From SZUA-309 sp965232595 (lineage in GTDB: Bacteria; Pseudomonadota; Gammaproteobacteria; Pseudomonadales; Azotimanducaceae): 64,000 nt of DNA. Positions 7,761 through 16,033 of the stretch are shown piece after piece. The stretch covers positions 1,550,001 through 1,614,000 of the forward strand of contig OZ246983.1 of NCBI GenBank assembly GCA_965232595.1, written 5' to 3'. Each line of letters starts with the position of its first letter. The stretch's first letter is position 1. The position numbers and the translations under genes were made by a program. Under the pieces are notes generated by a model, which saw only the letters and a program-made list of their open reading frames with translations, did no database searches and was not told where the DNA came from.

Positions 7761-9280
7761 AGAAACAACTCGTACGCCGGGTTGTCCGTCTCTTCCCAGT
7801 AGCGGTAGCCGATGCGCTGCAGGTAATCCGTCAGCCGCTCCCGCTGCTCGTCCACGTTGCCTTCAGAAACCTCGAACCCGGCCAGCACCCGGCCCCAGGC
7901 TGCCCCGTGGTTCCGGTAGTGAAACATGGTGATGTTCCAGCCGGTGCCCAGCACCGAGAGAAACCGCATGAGCGCGCCGGGGCGCTCGGGAAACTCGAAC
8001 CGGTAGAGAATCTCCCGCTTGCCGCCGAAGGTACGGCCGCCAACCATGTGCCGGACATGCAGCTTGGCGGCCTCGTTGTCGGTCATGTCCGATACCGGGT
8101 AGCCCGCACCAGCCAGCGAGTCGATCAGCTTCGGGCGGTCCCCGGGATCGGCCACCTGCAGGCCCACGTACACGTGTGCCTCTTTGTCACTGGCAAAGCG
8201 GTAGTTGAACTCGCTCACCGGGTGCTTACCCAGCGCCCGGCAGAACTTCCTGAAGCTGCCCTTCTTCTCCGGGATGGTGACACCCAGCACCACCTCACGC
8301 TGCTCGCCCACTTCCGCGCGCTCGGAGATGTGCCGGAGCCGATCGAAGTTGACGTTGGCGCCGCTGACCACCGCCACCAGGTTGCTGCCTGAGAGCTGTT
8401 GCTCAGCGCAGTACTTCTTCATGCCCGCCACGGCCAGGGCGCCGGAGGGCTCAGCGATGGAGCGGGTATCGTCGAACAGATCCTTGATCGCTGCGCAGAT
8501 CTCGTCGGTGTTCACGGTCACCGTGTCGTCCACGCAGCGTTTGGCCAGCCGGAAGGTCTCCTTGCCGGCCTGCGCAACGGAGGTGCCGTCGGCGAAGAGG
8601 TCCAGGCTGTCGAACGGCAGGCGCACCCGCCGCCCGGCTGCCAGAGCCGCCGTCATGCAGGCGGAGCCTTCCGCCTCGACTCCGATCACCTTGGTGCCGG
8701 GTGCCAGGTACTTCACGTAGGCACCGATGCCGGCGATCAGCCCGCCACCGCCGACCGGGACGAAGATGGCGTCCGGCGCACCCGGGTGCTGGTTCATGAT
8801 CTCCATGCCCACGGTGCCCTGACCGGCGATCACGTCCGGATCGTCGAACGGGTGCACATAGACGTAGCCTGCTTCGGCTACCAGCTTTTTTGCGTGCGCC
8901 GAGGCATCGTCGTAGTTGTCCCCATGCAGCACCACCTTGGCACCGAGATCACGAACCGCCTCGATCTTGATGCTCGGCGTGTTTCTGCCCATGACGATCA
9001 CGGCACGGATGCCCAGCTCCCGCGCCGCCAGCGCCACGCCCTGGGCATGGTTGCCAGCGGAGGCGGCAATGACGCCGCGGCTGCGCTCCTCTTCGGAGAG
9101 CTGCGCGATGCGGTTGTAGGCGCCACGGATCTTGAAGGAGAACACCGGCTGCAGGTCTTCCCGCTTCAGCCGCACCTCGTTGTCGAGCCGTCTGGAGAGC
9201 AGCCGGGCGCGCTGCAAAGGGGTCTCGTCCGCCACGTCGTAGACACGGGAGGCGAGAATTTTCTTAACGTACTTTTCCAC
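7754..9280 (-). CDS. ilvA: Threonine ammonia-lyase, biosynthetic
   Basis: PLP enzyme that deaminates threonine to 2-oxobutanoate, the first step to isoleucine. The 508-residue length and two C-terminal ACT-like regulatory repeats (about 325-508, beginning VVLGVTIPEKKGSFRKF and REILYRFEFPERPGALMRF) mark the biosynthetic, isoleucine-feedback form. The PLP lysine is in SFKIRGAYN near residue 50 and the phosphate-binding glycine loop is VPVGGGGLIAG. The GTG start at 9280 gives MEKYVKKILASRVYDVA, matching pseudomonad IlvA N-termini, although no clear ribosome binding site precedes it. Divergent from rpiA with only 31 bases between the starts. Confidence 0.96.
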   Translation of the reverse strand: MEKYVKKILASRVYDVADETPLQRARLLSRRLDNEVRLKREDLQPVFSFKIRGAYNRIAQLSEEERSRGVIAASAGNHAQGVALAARELGIRAVIVMGRNTPSIKIEAVRDLGAKVVLHGDNYDDASAHAKKLVAEAGYVYVHPFDDPDVIAGQGTVGMEIMNQHPGAPDAIFVPVGGGGLIAGIGAYVKYLAPGTKVIGVEAEGSACMTAALAAGRRVRLPFDSLDLFADGTSVAQAGKETFRLAKRCVDDTVTVNTDEICAAIKDLFDDTRSIAEPSGALAVAGMKKYCAEQQLSGSNLVAVVSGANVNFDRLRHISERAEVGEQREVVLGVTIPEKKGSFRKFCRALGKHPVSEFNYRFASDKEAHVYVGLQVADPGDRPKLIDSLAGAGYPVSDMTDNEAAKLHVRHMVGGRTFGGKREILYRFEFPERPGALMRFLSVLGTGWNITMFHYRNHGAAWGRVLAGFEVSEGNVDEQRERLTDYLQRIGYRYWEETDNPAYELFLR

Positions 9281-9311
9281 GGTGGGTCGATGGGTTAGCC
9301 TGCCGCGGAGT

Positions 9312-9977
9312 ATGGACCAAGACGCGCAAAAACGCAGTGCTGCCGAGGCTGCACTCGCCTACATCGAGCCGAGGCTGACCCCGAAGACCATCGTCGGCGT
9401 CGGCACCGGCTCCACCACCAACTTTTTCATCGACGCGCTCGCCGCGGTCAGGCACAAGTTCGATGCCTGCGTCTCATCCTCCGTCGCCTCCACCGAGCGG
9501 CTCCAGGGGCACGGCGTCACCGTCCTCGACCTGAACGCGGTGGACCGGGTCGAGGTGTACGTGGACGGCGCCGATGAAACCAACGCCAATCGCCAGCTGA
9601 TCAAGGGGGGCGGCGGCGCCCTGACCCGGGAGAAGATCGTCGCCGCTTCCGCGGACGAGTTCGTCTGCATCGTCGACGAGTCGAAGAAGGTCGACGTGCT
9701 CGGCGGCTACCCGCTCCCGGTAGAGGTCATACCCATGGCCCGTGGCCTGGTCGCGCGAGCCATGGTCCGGCTCGGCGGCGCGCCAGAGCTCCGGGAAGGA
9801 TTCACCACCGACAACGGCAACCTGATTCTGGACGTGCACGAGCTGGCCATCACCGACCCGGCAGCGCTGGAGGCAGAGATCAACAATCTCGCCGGCGTGG
9901 TGACCAACGGCATCTTCGCCGCCCAGGCGGCCGATCTGGTGCTGGTGGCAACGCCGAACGGCGTCGAGCGTTTCTGA
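9312..9977 (+). CDS. rpiA: Ribose-5-phosphate isomerase A
   Basis: Interconverts ribose 5-phosphate and ribulose 5-phosphate. The 221-residue product has GVGTGSTTNFFID near residue 27, DGADETN with the catalytic Asp pair near 80, and KGGGGALTREKI near 95. The ATG at 9312 was chosen because it aligns with the E. coli start (MTQDELKK-like MDQDAQKRS); the frame is open further upstream, but that would run into the ilvA start region. A GCGGAG sequence sits too close to the ATG to be a normal ribosome binding site, so the transcript may have a very short leader. Confidence 0.96.
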   Translation: MDQDAQKRSAAEAALAYIEPRLTPKTIVGVGTGSTTNFFIDALAAVRHKFDACVSSSVASTERLQGHGVTVLDLNAVDRVEVYVDGADETNANRQLIKGGGGALTREKIVAASADEFVCIVDESKKVDVLGGYPLPVEVIPMARGLVARAMVRLGGAPELREGFTTDNGNLILDVHELAITDPAALEAEINNLAGVVTNGIFAAQAADLVLVATPNGVERF

Positions 9978-9996
9978 AGCCGGAACCCGCCTCCGG

Positions 9997-11376
9997 CTAA
10001 GGCGCCAGCTCCGGCAGCAGCTTGCCCGGGTTCATGACCTGATTCGGATCGAATACCTGCTTCAGGCGCGCCATGAGCGCCATGTCCGCATCGCTGCGGG
10101 TGAAGCCGAGAAAGTCCCGCTTCAGCAACCCGACCCCGTGCTCGGCCGATATCGAGCCGTCCCGGCTGCGCACGGCTTCGAAGATTTTCGGGCTGATGGC
10201 ATGGCAGCGATCGTAGAAGTCCTCCCCGGACAGGTCGTCGGGCTTGAGGATGTTCAGATGCAGGTTGCCGTCGCCAATGTGGCCGTACCAGCAGACCTCG
10301 AAGTCCGGATAGCTGGCGGCCACCAGCGCGTCCACCTCGTCGATGAACTCCGGCATCATCGAGATGCGCACGCTGAGATCGTTTTTGTAGGGGGTGTAGG
10401 GCGCAATGCTCTCGGAGATACCTTCCCGCAGCGCCCAGAGGTCGGCGGCCTGACCTTCCGACTGGCTGAGCACGCCGTCCGTTACCCAGCCTTCGGCCAC
10501 CGTCTGCTCGAAGAGGCCCATAGCGGCCTCCACCTCCCCTTCGTCGAACTCCAGCAGGGCGTAGAAAGGCACCGGCTCGGCGAGCGGCCGCTGCAGTTCG
10601 CGATGCGCCAGCACCTTGGTCAGGGCCATCTCGGAGAAGAACTCGAACGCTGACAGCGTCAGCCCGGCCTGAAAGCTGCTGAGCACCTTGAGGATGTCGG
10701 GAAAAGCGGGCACACCGAGCACCATCACGTGCTGGGGCGCCGGGGCTTTGGCCAGCCGCATCTCGGCCTCCACCACCAGGCCGAGCGTACCCTCGGCGCC
10801 GATGAACAGATGACGCAGGTCGTAGCCGGTGGCGTTCTTGATCAGCCCGTGGTTGCAGTCGATCACCTCACCGCTGCCGGTCACCACCTTGAGCCCGGCC
10901 ACCCAGTCCCGGGTGAGGCCGTAACGGATCACCTTGATCCCGCCGGCATTGGTGGAGATGTTGCCGCCGATCTGAGAGGAGCCGGCGGAGGCAAAGTCGA
11001 CCGGGTAGTACAGGCCCCTCTCTTCGGCGAAGTCCTGCAGCGTCTGCGTCACCACCCCCGCCTGACAACGGACCAGCCGATCCGCCTCGGAGAAGTCGAG
11101 GATTCGATTCATGCGATCGAAGGAAACCACCACCTCGCCGTTACCGGCCACCGCCCCGCCCGACAGGCCGGTCCGCCCGCCGGACGGCACCAGGGCGAAG
11201 CGCTCCTCGTTGGCCAGCCGGACCAGCGCCACCACCTCGTCCACCGACTCCGGGAAGACGATCGCCGAGGGCGCCACCTTGAAGCTCCGGGTCCAGTCAC
11301 AGCCCCACTGGCTGAGGCTGTCCGGGTCACGCTTCAACGTTCTGGCTGAAAACAATTCATCGAGGCCTTGGGGCAT
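9997..11376 (-). CDS. FAD-linked oxidase, probable D-2-hydroxyglutarate dehydrogenase
   Basis: A 459-residue flavoprotein of the D-lactate/D-2-hydroxyglutarate dehydrogenase family. It has the PCMH FAD-binding domain (VPSGGRTGLSGGAV near residue 65 and GGNISTNAGGIKVIRYG near 140) and the FAD-oxidase C-terminal domain with the metal-site stretch HIGDGNLHLN and the closing MNPGKLLPELAP. Divergence from serA argues for D-2-hydroxyglutarate as substrate: SerA makes this compound as a by-product and some pseudomonads pair the two genes. The ATG at 11376 yields a family-length N-terminus. Glycolate or D-lactate oxidation remains an alternative. Confidence 0.85.
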   Translation of the reverse strand: MPQGLDELFSARTLKRDPDSLSQWGCDWTRSFKVAPSAIVFPESVDEVVALVRLANEERFALVPSGGRTGLSGGAVAGNGEVVVSFDRMNRILDFSEADRLVRCQAGVVTQTLQDFAEERGLYYPVDFASAGSSQIGGNISTNAGGIKVIRYGLTRDWVAGLKVVTGSGEVIDCNHGLIKNATGYDLRHLFIGAEGTLGLVVEAEMRLAKAPAPQHVMVLGVPAFPDILKVLSSFQAGLTLSAFEFFSEMALTKVLAHRELQRPLAEPVPFYALLEFDEGEVEAAMGLFEQTVAEGWVTDGVLSQSEGQAADLWALREGISESIAPYTPYKNDLSVRISMMPEFIDEVDALVAASYPDFEVCWYGHIGDGNLHLNILKPDDLSGEDFYDRCHAISPKIFEAVRSRDGSISAEHGVGLLKRDFLGFTRSDADMALMARLKQVFDPNQVMNPGKLLPELAP

Positions 11377-11382
11377 TTCGTT

Positions 11383-11412
11383 TTGATCCTTACCGCGAGC
11401 CGCTAGTATATC
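11383..11412 (+). promoter_or_regulatory. Candidate serA promoter
   Basis: TTGATC at 11383-11388 and TATATC at 11407-11412 are separated by 18 bases; each matches four of six sigma-70 positions. A 5-bp GC hairpin (CCGGC/GCCGG, 11412-11426) follows in the predicted leader, just upstream of the GTG start. Confidence 0.45.
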
Positions 11413-11442
11413 CGGCCTTTTGCCGGGGGCACTCGAGCTAAC

Positions 11443-12672
11443 GTGACCAGAACCTCGTTCGACAAGAACCGCATCAAGATCCTGCTGCTGGAGGGTGTGC
11501 ACCCCTGCGCGGTGGAAGCGCTGAACCGGGACGGCTACGGGAACGTGGTCGAGCTCAAGCACGCGCTGCAGGGTGACGAGCTGGCCGCGGCGCTGGCCGA
11601 CGTGCACATGCTCGGCATCCGCTCCCGTACCCAGCTCACCGCCGAAGTGCTGGAGCAGGCCAACCGGCTCATGGCCGTGGGCTGCTTCTGCATCGGCACC
11701 AACCAGGTGGATCTGGCTGCGGCGCTGAAAAAGGGCGTGCCGGTATTCAACGCACCGTACTCCAACACCCGTAGCGTCGCCGAGCTCGCGCTTGCCGAAG
11801 CCATCCTGCTGCTGCGCGGCGTGCCGCAGAAGACCGCGCAGATGCATGAGGGCGTGTGGCAGAAGTCGGCGGCCGACGCTTTCGAGGTGCGGGGAAAAAC
11901 CCTGGGCGTGATCGGCTACGGCAACATCGGCTCGCAGCTCGGCGTGCTGGCGGAAGGCCTTGGCATGAACGTGGTTTTCTACGACACCGTGCGCAAGCTC
12001 AATCTGGGGAACGCCCGGCAGATTGATGAGCTGGGCGACCTGCTCGGCCAGGCCGACGTGGTCAGCATGCACGTGCCGGCAACGGCAGCAACCGCCAACA
12101 TGATGAACGCAGATGCGCTGGCGCAGATGAAGGCGTCCGCCGTGCTCATCAACGCGTCCCGCGGCAACGTGGTGGACATCGGCGCTCTGGCGGCGCGGAT
12201 TCGCGACGGCAAGCTGCTCGGCGCTGCCATCGACGTGTTTCCGGAGGAGCCGAAATCCAACAACGAGCCTTTCCTGTCCGAGCTGCGCGGCCTGCCGAAC
12301 GTGATCCTGACGCCACATATCGGCGGCAGCACCCAGGAGGCGCAGGAAAACATCGGCCGCGAGGTGGCGGAGAAGCTGATCCGCTACTCCGACAACGGCT
12401 CAACCCGCACCGCGGTCAACTTCCCGGAAGTGGTGCTGCCCGAGCACCCGGGCCAGCACCGGCTGCTGCACATCCACCAGAACACGCCCGGCATTCTGTC
12501 CGCCATCAACCAGGCGCTGTCGGAGGCCAACGTCAACGTCGCCGGCCAGTACCTGCAGACCATGGGGGATCTGGGCTACGTGGTGATCGACATCGAGGCC
12601 GACTACAGCCAGGACGTGCGGGCGGCGCTGGCAGCAGTGCCCGGCACCATACGAACCCGGGTCCTGTACTGA
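11443..12672 (+). CDS. serA: D-3-phosphoglycerate dehydrogenase
   Basis: First enzyme of serine synthesis; oxidises 3-phosphoglycerate with NAD+. The 409-residue length equals the E. coli-type enzyme with a C-terminal ACT domain (from about 338, HRLLHIHQNTPGILSAIN) for serine feedback. The nucleotide motif GVIGYGNIGSQLG and the catalytic Arg (NASRGNVVD), Glu (VFPEEP) and His (LTPHIGGST) regions are present. The start is GTG at 11443; no in-frame ATG fits. Divergent from the probable D-2-hydroxyglutarate dehydrogenase, consistent with paired metabolism. Confidence 0.97.
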   Translation: MTRTSFDKNRIKILLLEGVHPCAVEALNRDGYGNVVELKHALQGDELAAALADVHMLGIRSRTQLTAEVLEQANRLMAVGCFCIGTNQVDLAAALKKGVPVFNAPYSNTRSVAELALAEAILLLRGVPQKTAQMHEGVWQKSAADAFEVRGKTLGVIGYGNIGSQLGVLAEGLGMNVVFYDTVRKLNLGNARQIDELGDLLGQADVVSMHVPATAATANMMNADALAQMKASAVLINASRGNVVDIGALAARIRDGKLLGAAIDVFPEEPKSNNEPFLSELRGLPNVILTPHIGGSTQEAQENIGREVAEKLIRYSDNGSTRTAVNFPEVVLPEHPGQHRLLHIHQNTPGILSAINQALSEANVNVAGQYLQTMGDLGYVVIDIEADYSQDVRAALAAVPGTIRTRVLY

Positions 12673-12676
12673 GCCG

Positions 12677-13636
12677 CTAGCCCCGCAGGCGGGGCTTAAG
12701 CCAGTCGAAGATCTGCTGGCGGATCTCGGCCGACTCGTTCACCAGGTGGTGACGGGCTTCCGGGATCTCCAGGTAGGTCGGTTGGGTGAGCGATTTGAGC
12801 ACGCCCATGTTGTGCTGCCAGTCGACGGTCTCGTCGGCATGCCCCTGCACCACCAGCGGCTCGAAAGGCAGCTCGCCGCGTGCCTCGAAGCGTTTGAACC
12901 ACTCCGCCATCGCCGTCACCCACTGCACGGGCAGCACCATGGGTGCCAACGGATCCCGCCGCTGCAGCTCGAGAAACTCGGCGTTTTCCGCGTTGTCGGT
13001 GATGTTTCTCGGGCGCTCCCTGATGGTGTACTTCGCCAGGTAGTAGACCCAGCGGGCCATCTGCCAGTTCGCCGGGCGAATCAGCGGCGCCAGCAGCACC
13101 ACCTCTTTGAAGCCATGATCGGGAGACCGGGCCAGGTACTCCATTGTGATGGCGCCGCCCATGGACTGACCGACGATGTACCAGGGGCCACTCTGGCTCG
13201 CCCGGTAATGCACGATCACATCGGCGAGCACCTGCACGTACTCATCGAAGCTGCCGATGTTGGCACGCTCGCCGCTGGACAGGCCGTGGCCCGGCTGGTC
13301 GAAAGTCACCACCGTGAGCGACTGCTCGAGCAGGAACTCGATCAGGTAGCCATACAGGCCGACGTGATCGTAGTAGCCGTGGCAGACCACGGCGGTGCCT
13401 CGCGGTTCGGGATGCTCGAAACGCTGAACCACCACCTGATGGGATCCGCTTTCGATCCAGCCCATGGTGTGCGCTACCCCCGGCACGGTTGCCGAGAAGT
13501 CCAGGTTGTAGAAGCCGTAGTAGTCGGTGAGCGCTGCAGGCGCGCTGGCACCGCCGACGTCCGCCTCCGGCAACGGCGTCAACACCCGGGTAAGCGCTTC
13601 CGGATCGAAGCTGCCCTGGCCGCGCGAGTCGCTCAC
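12677..13636 (-). CDS. Alpha/beta hydrolase, lysophospholipase/monoacylglycerol lipase type
   Basis: A 319-residue serine hydrolase. The nucleophile elbow is GQSMGG near residue 165, the oxyanion segment is VVCHGYYDHVG, the likely Asp lies in VQGHADETVDW and the His in ARHHLVNES. The DQPGHGLSSG stretch is typical of the monoacylglycerol lipase/PldB-like Hydrolase_4 group. No signal peptide is seen, so it is probably cytosolic. GTG start with a GGCGGG box; 37 bases downstream of fba on the same strand. The substrate cannot be deduced; neighbours suggest nothing specific. Confidence 0.8.
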   Translation of the reverse strand: MSDSRGQGSFDPEALTRVLTPLPEADVGGASAPAALTDYYGFYNLDFSATVPGVAHTMGWIESGSHQVVVQRFEHPEPRGTAVVCHGYYDHVGLYGYLIEFLLEQSLTVVTFDQPGHGLSSGERANIGSFDEYVQVLADVIVHYRASQSGPWYIVGQSMGGAITMEYLARSPDHGFKEVVLLAPLIRPANWQMARWVYYLAKYTIRERPRNITDNAENAEFLELQRRDPLAPMVLPVQWVTAMAEWFKRFEARGELPFEPLVVQGHADETVDWQHNMGVLKSLTQPTYLEIPEARHHLVNESAEIRQQIFDWLKPRLRG

Positions 13637-13673
13637 GGTCCCGCCGGCAGCCTGCTCATCGTCGGCTGCCTTG

Positions 13674-14738
13674 TCAGTTGACCACCGGGTCCAGGCTGCC
13701 GGTGGCGTACTGCTCGAACATGTCTTCCAGCGACGTAACCGAAATCTTGCTGGCGTTGCCGGCGGTGCCGAACGCCTGGTAGCGGTCCACCACCACCTGC
13801 TTCATCGCCTTCTGCGATTCCGCCAGGTACTTGCGAGGATCGAACTCCGAGGTGTTGCCCGCCAGAAACTTCCGGATCGAGGCGGTGGAGGCCAGGCGCA
13901 GGTCGGTGTCGATGTTGACCTTCCGCACGCCGTGGCGGATGCCTTCCTGGATCTCCTCAACCGGCACGCCGTAGGTTTCCGGAATCTCACCGCCAAACTC
14001 GTTGATCACGGCGAGCAGATCCTGAGGCACGGAAGAGGAACCGTGCATCACCAGGTGAGTGTTCGGAATGCGCGCGTTGATGGCTTTGATCCGGTCGATG
14101 GCCAGGATGTCACCGGTCGGCGGCCGTGAGAACTTGTAGGCACCGTGCGAGGTACCGATGGCAATCGCCAGGGCATCAACGCCGGTCTGCTTGACGAAGT
14201 CGGCCGCCTCGTCCGGATCGGTCAGCAGCATGTCCATGGACAGCGTGCCTTCGGCGCCAACCCCGTCCTCTTCACCCGCCTCGCCGGTTTCCAGGCTGCC
14301 GAGGCAGCCGAGCTCACCTTCCACGGACACGCCGCAGGCGTGCGCCATGTCGACCGTCCGCCTGGTCACGTCCACGTTGTACTCGTAGCTGGCCGGCGTC
14401 TTCTGATCTTCCTGCAGCGAGCCGTCCATCATCACCGAGGAGAAGCCGAGCTGAATCGAGCGCTGGCAGACCGCCGGCGAGGCGCCGTGGTCCTGGTGCA
14501 TGCACACCGGAATGTGCGGAAACTCTTCGATGGCCGCGAGGATGAGATGGCGCAGGAAGTTCGGCCCGGCATATTTACGCGCGCCCGCGGAGGCCTGAAC
14601 GATCACCGGAGAATCCGTCTCGTCGGCCCCTTCCATGATGGCCCGCATCTGTTCCAGGTTGTTCACGTTGAACGCGGGGACGCCGTAGCTGTGCTCCGCC
14701 GCGTGATCGAGAAGCTGTCGCATGCTGATGAGTGCCAT
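13674..14738 (-). CDS. fba: Fructose-bisphosphate aldolase, class II
   Basis: Zinc-dependent aldolase of glycolysis, gluconeogenesis and the Calvin cycle. The 354-residue form belongs to the CbbA/Fda-like class IIB subgroup. Visible are PAFNVNNLEQMRAIMEGA, the zinc-site HQDHG near residue 80, GELGCLGSLETGE and HGSSSVPQDL near 230. The ATG at 14738, preceded by GAAAGGAAACAG, starts MALISMRQLLDHA and matches the family; the open frame extends upstream without a good start. It follows pgk by 61 bases in the tkt-pgk-fba group. Confidence 0.96.
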   Translation of the reverse strand: MALISMRQLLDHAAEHSYGVPAFNVNNLEQMRAIMEGADETDSPVIVQASAGARKYAGPNFLRHLILAAIEEFPHIPVCMHQDHGASPAVCQRSIQLGFSSVMMDGSLQEDQKTPASYEYNVDVTRRTVDMAHACGVSVEGELGCLGSLETGEAGEEDGVGAEGTLSMDMLLTDPDEAADFVKQTGVDALAIAIGTSHGAYKFSRPPTGDILAIDRIKAINARIPNTHLVMHGSSSVPQDLLAVINEFGGEIPETYGVPVEEIQEGIRHGVRKVNIDTDLRLASTASIRKFLAGNTSEFDPRKYLAESQKAMKQVVVDRYQAFGTAGNASKISVTSLEDMFEQYATGSLDPVVN

Positions 14739-14799
14739 AATCTGTTTCCTTTCGCTTGTTACCTGTTCCTGAATTGCCTGCCGCTCGGCTCGCCGGCAT

Positions 14800-15969
14800 T
14801 CAGCTTGCCGCGCGCTCCGCCAGCACCGCCACGGCCGGCAGCGTTTTGCCTTCGACAAACTCGAGGAAGGCACCGCCAGCGGTGGAGATGTAGCTCATGC
14901 CGCTTCTCAGACCGTATTTGTCGATGGCCGCCAGGGTGTCGCCGCCCCCGGCGATGGAAAACGCCTCGCCCCCGGCGATGGCTTCCCCCATCACCCGGGT
15001 GCCCTCACCAAACTGATCGAACTCGAAGACCCCCACCGGACCGTTCCAGAGCACGGTGCCGGCATCGGTGAGCATGGCGGCCAGCCGTCGCGCGCTTTCC
15101 GGGCCGATGTCGAGGATCATCTCGTCCTCCGCAACTTCTTCGACGCCGCGTAGCACAGCCGGTTCGCTTTCATCGAAGGCTTTACCCACCATCACGTCCA
15201 CCGGCAGCGGGACGTCGACCTTGGCCGCAATGGTTTTTGCCGCCTCCACCAGGTCCGGCTCATGCAGCGAGGTGCCGACGCTGTGGCCAGCGGCCGCAAT
15301 GAAGGTATTGGCTATACCGCCGCCGACGATGATCCGATCGGCGATGTCGGCAAGCGCGCCAAGCACCTCGAGCTTGGTGGAGACTTTGGCGCCACCGACG
15401 ATCGCCACCAGCGGTCGGGCGGGATCGGCCAGCGCCTGTTCCAGCGCCTCCAGCTCCCGAACCAGCAGCGGTCCGGCACAGGCGATGGGGGCGAAACGGG
15501 CCACGCCGTGGGTTGATGCCTGGGCACGATGCGCGGTGGCGAACGCATCCATCACGAACACGTCGCAGATGCCGGCCAGCCGACGGGCCAGCGCCTCGTC
15601 ATCTTTCTTCTCGCCGCTCAGAAAACGGACGTTTTCCAGCAGCACGATCTGCCCCGGCTCGGGGTTCGCGTCTTCCGGCACCGCCACCAGCGGCACCGGC
15701 TGACCCAGGGCCTCGGAAAGCACGGCGGCCACCGGCGCCAGGGAGGCTGCGGGATCGACGTTCCCTTCTTCCGGCCGGCCGAGGTGGGACATGACGATCA
15801 CGGCTGCCCCCGCGTCGGCAGCAGCGCGGAGCGTCGGCAACGCGGCCTGAATGCGGGCATCGTTGGCGACTTCGCCATCTTTCAGCGGCACGTTCAGGTC
15901 TTCACGAATCAGCACCCGCTTCCCGGCAAGCTCGAGATCCACCATCTCCACACGGGGCAACACGTTCAC
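14800..15969 (-). CDS. pgk: Phosphoglycerate kinase
   Basis: Transfers phosphate between 1,3-bisphosphoglycerate and ADP. The 389-residue length is normal. N-terminal substrate site REDLNVPL and SHLGRP, then GGAKVSTKLEVL, VGGGIANTFI and the C-terminal nucleotide-site GGGDTLAAI are all present. The GTG start at 15969 has a GAGGGA ribosome binding site 8 bases away; a downstream ATG giving MVDLELAGKRV would also fit. It lies between tkt and fba, where many relatives also keep epd or gap; none is present here. Confidence 0.97.
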   Translation of the reverse strand: MNVLPRVEMVDLELAGKRVLIREDLNVPLKDGEVANDARIQAALPTLRAAADAGAAVIVMSHLGRPEEGNVDPAASLAPVAAVLSEALGQPVPLVAVPEDANPEPGQIVLLENVRFLSGEKKDDEALARRLAGICDVFVMDAFATAHRAQASTHGVARFAPIACAGPLLVRELEALEQALADPARPLVAIVGGAKVSTKLEVLGALADIADRIIVGGGIANTFIAAAGHSVGTSLHEPDLVEAAKTIAAKVDVPLPVDVMVGKAFDESEPAVLRGVEEVAEDEMILDIGPESARRLAAMLTDAGTVLWNGPVGVFEFDQFGEGTRVMGEAIAGGEAFSIAGGGDTLAAIDKYGLRSGMSYISTAGGAFLEFVEGKTLPAVAVLAERAAS

Positions 15970-16033
15970 TGGCTGTCTTCCCTCAAAAGGTCCTGGATTA
16001 GAAGCTCATTTTCTCCCAAAGGCCCAGGGGCTG

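Noticed and set aside
9997..12318. A single 773-codon minus-strand frame running through the flavoprotein gene and on across serA.
   Set aside because: The part beyond 11376 is antisense to serA, has no homology and simply reflects the lack of stops in G+C-rich coding DNA. The flavoprotein start at 11376 gives a normal family length.
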